Both the position numbers and the translations under genes were made by a program. Shown here in pieces: positions 57,066 through 64,000 of a stretch of DNA of 64,000 nt; within the stretch, counting starts at the first letter, position 1; every line of letters starts with the position of its first letter. The notes beneath the pieces are model-generated. The model did no database searches. It was not told the DNA's origin and worked only from the letters and a program-made list of their open reading frames with translations. Origin of the DNA: Cordilura impudica (taxonomy: Eukaryota; Arthropoda; Insecta; Diptera; Scathophagidae); assembly GCA_963682025.1 (NCBI GenBank), contig OY821517.1, positions 52,526,162 to 52,590,161 on the forward strand, in the 5' to 3' direction.

Positions 57066-57684
57066 GATAGACCGACGCACAGTGGTCAATTTCGCGAGAT
57101 AGCGGTCAAAACTCTATAACTTTTGAACGGATTGGTATTTTTTTTACGCAATTTGTTTTGTTCAATAGGAGGGACTTTATGCTTCAATTTGCGTGTCCAA
57201 ACGTAAAAATCGACTGATAGGAACGTAAGTAATTTGGAGTTAAAAATGCATTTTAATTTTTTGTTAAGTTTCCATGTAAAAGTTGAATATTTTGACATTT
57301 TAAATAGGTATTTTTTTTACAATTTCTTATTTTCTTCAATCGTATTTTACAACCAATACTTATTTATTATTCCTAAACTTAATTTTGGTCAGAAAATGCC
57401 AACATTTGGCCCCTGACATTTATTTAGTCTCAATATTCACAGGGGCCAAAGGTTGGTTTTTTTGGAAGAAAGTTAATTCTTGTGAGGATTAAACTGAAAA
57501 ATAACACTGAAATTCCCAACAATATCAATACCATTTGGATATAATATATACAGAACACAACATCGACAAAATTTTAAGTAAACTTTTACTATTGATTTAA
57601 AGTGCACATATATTTTATTTAAATGTATTAATAAAAATTTATACTAAAATTAGAAACAAATTATAATCTTTAAACTAGTATTAA

Positions 57685-59709
57685 TTAAACAATATTAGTA
57701 AAAATTTCTTCCAAATAGCTTTGATTTTCATTTTGCAGTAGTTGTTTAGCTTCTTCATCTAACTCTAATGAGGTTGATTTCCATTTTTGTCGAATACTGG
57801 ACATATATGGGTCTGATGTGCACAACAAAATATTAATAAGATCTTCATTAGTACAATATCTGGAAATTTTTCTTGTATTGTGCACGCGAAAGAATCTGTA
57901 GTCTTTGTTCCTTTTTTCTTGGGCTTCTTCTGAGAGATCTTCAATTGGAAGCATATTGTGCTGAATTATTTGTTCCCCATGGAACAAAATTTTGTAAACT
58001 GTGGTTGGCATATGTCTCCAAGAATATTTTTGGTTATAAAGGGTTGCTGTCTCATTAGCATACTGACCAAATTTTTTTGCATCTATCTTTTTGCTACATG
58101 CTATAATTTGTAATATGATTTGGAATCGTCGTATTAAAACATAATCTACTCCAGTTATAGAAGCTGCAGTTTCTGGATCGGAAAAAAATCTCCTTACTGT
58201 GTTTCCATCATTAGAATTTCCTTCTCCTTGCTTTGGCTGGTCAATTATAAGGCCTTTCTCACGGTATTTTTCTTGAATATCTTTTCTTTTTGCTTTCTTT
58301 TTTCCAAATTTTCTTTGTTGTTTCTCACTGTTTCGGCTAACGGGCCAAATTCCAAATCGTATCCCAATTTAAGAATATGCTCCATGAAACGTATTCTAGC
58401 ATGAAGAGGGGACATTCCAAATTCGTAGGCTTCCTTAAAACTATCGTCTTCTGGTGGGGGTTGGCTTAATTGACTTGATGTCTTTTGGCATATAATGCAG
58501 CTTGACGTTGACTTTGTTCCAGTTAAAGCTTGTGCAACTTTTCCATCAATCATTGTGAGACACATTTTAAAATTTACTTCAATGTCTTGGTCATCAAATT
58601 TAAATGTTACTGGTTGAAGTTCTTTAATTTGATCATTTATTTTTCGAACTTCTTCATCTATGACATCTTGAGTCTCCTTTTTGTAAGCAAACTTTATTGG
58701 TCTACAAAATTTTGTTGACGAGGGAATTTCATTCTTCCATACATCTATCTCTGCAGCTCTACTAGTTGACGGTTCTGAACCAATATAAGTTTTTGTTAAA
58801 CGTAATGGAACGAAAGAAATCATGAATAAATTGGCATCTGATGAATTTTCCGCATTACATTGTTTGTATTGTTTCTGGCCAGAGGACCCATCACATCCCC
58901 ATTTAGAAATTAAAGTCATGCTTAAACTTCTTTAAATAGTCAGCATCAAATGTCTTTAATAATCGTTCTGCAGTGTGTTCAAGAAGATCCTGCAATTTTA
59001 TTTCTGCTGAACTTGAAGTTACACTAATAGCAGTTGGTGAAGGTAAGCAATCTTTTTTGGCAGAAACTATATCTCGATATGATGGAAAAATTCCACAATT
59101 TTTTTCATTGGTTCGCTTCCGCAATTCTGTATATTGGTTTTTAGTCATTTTCAAATCCAAAAATAGTGCAAATGCTTCTTCTGGAGTAAATTTATTTTCT
59201 TCAGTTAGTGTCGGCATACTTTCTAAAATCCTTTTTGTGCGTCTGGGGCTTGCTTCCACTATTTTTTCAATGATAGCAATTTTACCCTTTTTAGTTTTCG
59301 ATGGTTGAATTTGATGGAGAAATGAATCCTTTATGATGCTACAAGAAACTTCTTCATTGATATGTTTAAGCTTGCGTCTTCGTGATCTTTCACTACAATT
59401 ATCAATTGGCTTTGCTGGTCGACCACCTTTTCCAGTTTCCGTGGTAGTTACTGATGGCTTTTTAAAAATAAGTTTATTTCTTAGCCATTCTTGGTTGCGT
59501 GAGTAAAACAATTTCTTGTTTCTGGAACATTGATTGTACCGTTTTCTTAAAGTATTTAAAAAGTTTTTTATTTTTAAGTTATGAATTTTAATTTCTTGTT
59601 TGTCGCATATTTTGAAGAATGGATTATTCATTATATGTAAAATAATGTCGTTTTCATCTTTCCATTCAAAATATATATCAGATAGAACACTATAACTGAA
59701 TTTAGCCAT
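57685..59709 (-). pseudogene. Transib transposase (RAG1-related), two frameshifts
   Basis: Starts MAKFSYSVLSDIYFEWKDEN at 59709. The N-terminal ~269 residues include a basic GGRPAKP and RSRRRKLKH patch. A one-base shift near 58917 leads into ISKWGCDGSSGQKQYKQC, which holds the first catalytic aspartate. LTMIDGKVAQALTGTKSTSS contains the second, followed by a zinc pair CIICQ (~58500). A second shift in an A-rich run near 58275 continues through GNSNDGNTVRRFFSDPE and ITGVDYVLI to PIEDLSEEAQEKRNKD, whose glutamate matches RAG1 E962 by local pattern, then HNTRKISRYCTNEDL and a stop at 57685. The gene is otherwise full length. Two small indels suggest fairly recent loss or sequencing error in homopolymers. 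Cut-and-paste transposition at CGnCG targets is the family role. Confidence 0.85.
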
Positions 59710-59815
59710 TGTTTAAACAATAATGAAAAAAAAAAAAATGAATGCATGGATTAATATACTATTGCTCGAAGTTTCAACATGATCTTTTTTACCTCTTTGA
59801 AACATAATATAACAG

Positions 59816-60125
59816 GTAGTTGGTTTTACCAGTTATTTCCATTGGTCTTAAATTTATTTGCAATTTTCACGTATTTAAGTTGTGTAATATTAGATGGCAA
59901 TAAAATCTTTTTTACCATTTCCAAATGAATTGCTAGATACCACATAATTTGAAAGTTAACAGGTACTGGCAATAATATAAAAGGTACTTGGTTTTACCAG
60001 TTATTTCCATTGGTTTTAAATTTATTTGCAATTTTCACGTATTTAAGTTGTGTAATATTAGATGTCAATAAAATCTTTTTTACCTTTTCCAAATGAATTG
60101 CCAGATACCACATAATTTGAGAGTT
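59816..60125. repeat. ~178-bp tandem duplication in the Transib 5' region
   Basis: TGGTTTTACCAGTTATTTCC at 59821 recurs at 59999. The following ~125 bp, to CAGATACCACATAATTTGA, is almost identical with a few substitutions. It lies between the transposase start and the right terminal repeat. Confidence 0.85.
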
Positions 60126-60863
60126 CTATTGTCATTTTTGTCAAAATTTTGATACACCCTTCTATGTGGACTAGGTCCAAATATGGGCCAACTTCTCGTA
60201 ATTTCAACAGAATTATTTTTTGGGTCAATAAGAACTCTTGTACAAAATTTCATCAAAATATATGCATAATAGCCACTTTCACATACAAATAACTTCTCAA
60301 AAAATATGACGTGCATTTGTACCGAATATCTTACCTTGGGTCAGAAAAATTGCTGTAGCTCAAAAAAGGCAGTCCCGATGCATGGATATGTATATATAGG
60401 AATGAAGGGGAGGGTTAGGATTACAAAATAGTAAATTTGTGTTTTGACTCAGCTTGACTCACAGGAGTTGTGCTCTATGAAGTAGGAAATTTCCGAGAAA
60501 TTTGACCTTTTTTAAAAAAAAAATTTAAATTGTTCTGAAAACAGTAATTTTTTTACCAGTAATAGGAAATAAGTTAAGTTACAATACAAAATTTATTTCG
60601 TCCAAAAATCTTGAAAACCAAAAAAGTTATGATCATTTAAACTTTAAAAATTAACTAAAAATATCATAAATTTACTAAATGCTGAAAAAGCCCATTTTGG
60701 ACCACCCTGTTCTCAGTGAAATAGTTGAAATAGAGTTCTAATTTTTTGGCTCCCGAGGTTTACTACTATCTACTTTCATATGAGTCTAATAACTTTAAAA
60801 TCGGAGAACAAAAACCAAAAGGAGTTTTGGCCGCTATCTCAAAATATTGACCACAGTGCGACG

Positions 60864-62484
60864 CACAGTGGCTGAAAATCGCTTTTCATTGGCCAAAATT
60901 CTGTAAATTTTTAACCGATCAAAATATTTAAGTAATTTTTATTTTAATGGATAGATATTTAGTTCAGCTTGACTCAGTTTCAATTACATTAAAATTGATT
61001 AAGGACTTTTTAAGGAATTCTAGTTCAAAGTTGAACTTTCTATTTTTTTTAACTTTTAGAGTGAAAATGTGTTTATTATTTTTTATTTATTAAAATATTT
61101 AATATTTGGATTTTAATAATAATTACAAACATTTTTTGTAATAATGGGATTTTTTAATGTTACACTCAAACAAATTTTGACACTCAAAAAAAAAAAAAAT
61201 AGTAAAGTCAACTGGAGATTTTGCTATTACTACTGAAAAATTATAAATTTTTTGTCGTCAAATTTGCAAATTTGTTTACACTCAAACGTTAGTAATATTA
61301 TCTAAAAATCTTGCTATTACTACAGAAAAATTTATTATTTTTTGCTGTCATATTCGATAATTTTAAAAAACATTTTAAAAATAAAAACTGCAATAGATTT
61401 TTATTGCATTTGTAACAATGGTAGGTTCCGTTTATTATTATTTTTTACTAATACTATGTTTTTCATACTTAAATAACAATGACAGGCAATTATAATTATT
61501 ATTCATTTGACTCAAATATTGATTGCAAATATTCCATATTCTGTTCTGTGTTATTTCTGTTCTTTAGTAGTTTTTTGACTTCTTCATCTAAGTCCCGATG
61601 TTCCACTTGAACGGATCTAACGTTACCAATAATATATTAAATAGATCTTCATTTGTGGAATTTCGTGAAATTTCGTGAAATTTTTATAGTATTGTGCTCT
61701 CTATAAAATATGTAATCCTTATTCCTTTTTCCTGAGCCTCCTCTGATAAATCTTCAAGTGGCACCAAATGATATTTAATGACATCTTCTCCATGATAAAG
61801 GATTTTGTGAACTGGTTGTATATGTTTTTGCAGTTTCCGTAGCGTAATCTCCAAATTTTCTAGAGTAAATTCCTTCATTGCACGCAAGTACTTCTACGAT
61901 TATTTTAAATCTGCAAATAAGGTTTAAATCCACTCCTGTTATTTCAGATGCTGCTTCTGGATTTGAAAAGAATCTTCTTGCGGTATTGCCATCATTTGTA
62001 TTGCCTGACACTTGTTTTGGCTGATTTATAATCAATCCAAATTTGCGATATTCATCTTGAACATAGTCCTTTTTCCAACTTCTTAACTCTTTGTTGGTTT
62101 CGTTGTTTCTTATTGATCCTGAAGACCCGAAATCCAAATCATAACTGATTTTTAGTATGTGTTCCATAAGTCGTATTCTTGGATGTATTGGTGATAATCC
62201 AAATTCATATGCCTCGGTATTATCTAATGATTTTGTGAGGACTTTTTAATTGGCTTGATGTTGCTTGGCATATAATACAGCTCGATGCAGCCTTCGTGTT
62301 AGTCAAAGCCTGACCTACTTTTCGATCTATCATTGTCAGCACTAATTGGTAGCTTACTTCAATTTGCTGCCCATCTAACTGTATTTGTAATGGATGTAGT
62401 GTTGCAATTTGAGCCTTGATATCACTAACTTCTTTGTTAATGGCATCATGAGTTTCTTTTTTGAATGCAAATATTATGGTAATA
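60864..62484 (-). mobile_element. Transib transposon, family 2, partial and interrupted
   Basis: The left end CACAGTGGCTGAAAATCGCT starts immediately after the CGACG that also flanks family 1. An A-rich CAAAATTCT lies 23 bp inside the heptamer. The coding part is cut at 62484 by a mariner. The other terminal repeat was not found by 64000, so it is either further right or deleted. Confidence 0.8.
61684..62484 (-). pseudogene. Transib family-2 transposase, C-terminal fragment
   Basis: Pieces in order from the mariner junction: IIFAFKKETHDAINKEVSDI, LTMIDRKVGQALTNTKAASS (second catalytic D) with CIICQ, then RFMEHILKISYDLDFG-like sequence, GLIINQPKQVSGNTNDGNTA, RRFFSNPEAASEITGVDLNL, PLEDLSEEAQEK (catalytic E) and, lower, HRDLDEEVKKLLKNRN near 61570-61600. 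Frameshifts break it at least three times, and the N-terminal half with the first aspartate is absent. Clearly paralogous to the family-1 gene. Confidence 0.8.
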
Positions 62485-63790
62485 ACGGGTGATTTTTTAA
62501 GAGCTTGATAACTTTTTTTTAAAAAAAAACGCATAAAATTTGCAAAATCTCATCGGTTCTTTATTTGAAACGTTAGATTGGTCCATGACATTTACTTTTT
62601 GAAGATAATTTCATTTAAATGTTGACCGCGGCTGCGTCTTAGGTGGTCCATTCGGAAAGTCCAATTTTGGGCAACTTTTTCGAGCATTTCGGCCGGAATA
62701 GCCCGAATTTCTTCGGAAATGTTGTCTTCCAAAGCTGGAATAGTTGCTGGCTTATTTCTGTAGACTTTAGACTTGACGTAGCCCCACAAAAAATAGTCTA
62801 AAGGCGTCAAATCGCATGATCTTGGTGGCCAACTTACCGGTCCATTTCTTGAGATGAATTGTTCTCCGAAGTTTTCCCTCAAAATGGCCATAGAATCGCG
62901 AGCTGTGTGGCATGTAGCGCCATCTTGTTGAAACCACATGTCAACCAAGTTCAGTTCTTCCATTTTTGGCAACAAAAAGTTTGTTAGCATCGAACGATAG
63001 CGATCGCCATTCACCGTAACGTTGCGTCCAACAGCATCTTTGAAAAAATACGGTCCAATGATTCCACCAGCGTACAAACCACACCAAACAGTGCATTTTT
63101 CGGGATGCATGGGCAGTTCTTGAACGGCTTCTGGTTGCTCTTCACTCCAAATACGGCAATTTTGCTTATTTACGAAGCCATTCAACCAGAAATGAGCCTC
63201 ATCGCTGAACAAAATTTGTCGATAAAAAAGCGGATTTTCTGCCAACTTTTCTAGGGCCCATTCACTGAAAATTAGACGTTGTGGCAGATCGTTCGGCTTC
63301 AGTTCTTGCACGAGCTGTATTTTATACGGTTTTACACCAAGATCTTTGCGTAAAATCTTCCATGTGGTCGAATAACACAAACCCAATTGCTGCGAACGGC
63401 GACGAATCGACATTTCACGGTCTTCAGTAACACTCTCAGAAACAGACGCAATATTCTCTTCTGTACGCACTGTACGCATTCGTGTGGTTGGTTTAATGTC
63501 CAATAAAGTAAACTGAGTGCGAAACTTGGTCACAATCGCATTAATTGTTTGCTCACTTGGTCGATTATGTAGACCATAAATCGGACGTAAAGCGCGAAAC
63601 ACATTTCGAACCGAACACTGATTTTGGTAATAAAATTCAATGATTTGCAAGCGTTGCTCGTTAGTAAGTCTATTCATGATGAAATGTCAAAGCATACTGA
63701 GCATCTTTCTCTTTGACACCATGTCTGAAATCCCACGTGATCTGTCAAATACTAATGCATGAAAATCCTAACCTCAAAAAAATCACCCGT
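62485..63790 (-). mobile_element. mariner-family transposon with intact transposase (element 2)
   Basis: 1,306 bp. Ends ACGGGTGATTTTTT (62485) and its inverted partner at 63790 are flanked by TA at 62483-62484 and 63791-63792. It is inserted in the Transib family-2 transposase gene. Same structure and length as the mariner at 50049, differing in the second TIR base. Confidence 0.93.
62592..63677 (-). CDS. mariner transposase, DD41D type (rosa-like), uninterrupted
   Basis: 361 residues, MNRLTNEQRLQIIEFYYQNQ to EIIFKK, collinear without gaps with the transposase at 50162 but with many substitutions. Catalytic motifs LFSDEAHFWLNG, FQQDGATCHTARD and SCDLTPLDYFLWGYVK are all intact, with 41 residues between the second and third aspartates. 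The bipartite HTH region occupies the N-terminal third (SIRRRSQQLGLCYSTTWKIL). All three motifs have the residues expected of an active enzyme, so of the two copies this is the better candidate for activity. Divergence from element 1 indicates separate lineages rather than a local duplication. Confidence 0.92.
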   Translation of the reverse strand: MNRLTNEQRLQIIEFYYQNQCSVRNVFRALRPIYGLHNRPSEQTINAIVTKFRTQFTLLDIKPTTRMRTVRTEENIASVSESVTEDREMSIRRRSQQLGLCYSTTWKILRKDLGVKPYKIQLVQELKPNDLPQRLIFSEWALEKLAENPLFYRQILFSDEAHFWLNGFVNKQNCRIWSEEQPEAVQELPMHPEKCTVWCGLYAGGIIGPYFFKDAVGRNVTVNGDRYRSMLTNFLLPKMEELNLVDMWFQQDGATCHTARDSMAILRENFGEQFISRNGPVSWPPRSCDLTPLDYFLWGYVKSKVYRNKPATIPALEDNISEEIRAIPAEMLEKVAQNWTFRMDHLRRSRGQHLNEIIFKK

Positions 63791-64000
63791 TAGAACAAAT
63801 AATGACTATTATAAGCTAAAAAATACCTAAAGAACAAATTTAATACACCATTGTTAACGAGTACTTATAGGACTGTTTAAATTATCGTAATTTGAATTTT
63901 TTTTATAGTAATTTCATTAAAATAAAAAAAGTGTTCTACCCGCGGATAGTCACGGGTGCAAAAGTATATATATGGTTAAAGAGGACACTTTCACCTTTCT
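63791..64000. other. Sequence beyond the mariner, unassigned
   Basis: Expected to continue the Transib family-2 element if the mariner insertion is simple, but translation across the TA junction does not extend the transposase similarity. CGCGGATAGTCACGGGTGCA near 63940 is notable only for its GC content. Confidence 0.35.

Larger units (their letters stand above)
57078..60858 (-). mobile_element. Transib transposon, family 1, complete ends
   Basis: 3,781 bp. Ends start CACAGTGGTCAAT (57078) and, reversed, CACTGTGGTCAAT (60858). About 37 bp of terminal repeat is shared, including GAGATAGCGG. The 5-bp target duplication CGACG is perfect (57073-57077 and 60859-60863) and fits the CGnCG preference reported for Transib. 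An A-rich block AAAACTC lies 23 bp inside the heptamer at both ends, like a 23-spacer V(D)J signal. It carries a frameshifted RAG1-related transposase. Confidence 0.92.

Overview
The window looks like a piece of a higher-fly (Diptera, probably calyptrate) nuclear genome. It is strongly AT-rich and has no bacterial gene layout. It contains fly-sized introns of 69-73 nt inside transposase genes and a dense mixture of insect transposable elements: copia, hAT, mariner, Tc1, Transib, piggyBac, Helitron and non-LTR elements. The calyptrate placement rests on remembered general features of such genomes, not on a search. I found no host protein gene, tRNA, rRNA or CRISPR array that I can support. Essentially every recognisable coding stretch belongs to a mobile element, and most are broken.

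Layout. 1-14.7 kb: copies of two related non-coding interspersed repeats (called C and D here), one Helitron-like element, a 123-bp tandem satellite, a Tc1 remnant, an A-rich low-complexity block and a foldback hAT MITE with a perfect 8-bp target duplication. 14.88-28.90 kb: one foldback element (8-bp duplication ATGTACAT) blown up by nested insertions. A piggyBac MITE sits at its exact dyad centre, an inverted-repeat element and a copia retrotransposon sit in its right arm, a DNA transposon with ~460-480-bp terminal inverted repeats sits inside the copia, and a 3.9-kb hAT transposon sits inside that. 28.9-37.8 kb: Helitron-like elements, a decayed mariner, an inverted pair of C repeats, and a C repeat split by two hAT-type insertions lying 22 bp apart. 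37.8-48.5 kb: tandem repeats, a Transib remnant, a LINE endonuclease remnant with a perfect 157-bp duplication, more Helitron-like copies and C repeats. 48.6-52.8 kb: LINE fragments in both orientations, carrying a mariner with an uninterrupted transposase frame. 52.8-55.2 kb: no recognisable feature. 55.2-64 kb: a D repeat, a LINE fragment, a near-complete Transib, and a second Transib that shares the same 5-bp CGACG junction and is itself broken by a second uninterrupted mariner.

The genes do not form a host pathway. The content is a stratified record of transposition. The parts most worth checking are the two DD41D-type mariners with full-length frames, the Transib pair (RAG1-related transposase, CACAGTG ends with an A-rich block 23 bp inside), the unidentified long-TIR transposon inside the copia, and the five-layer nest.
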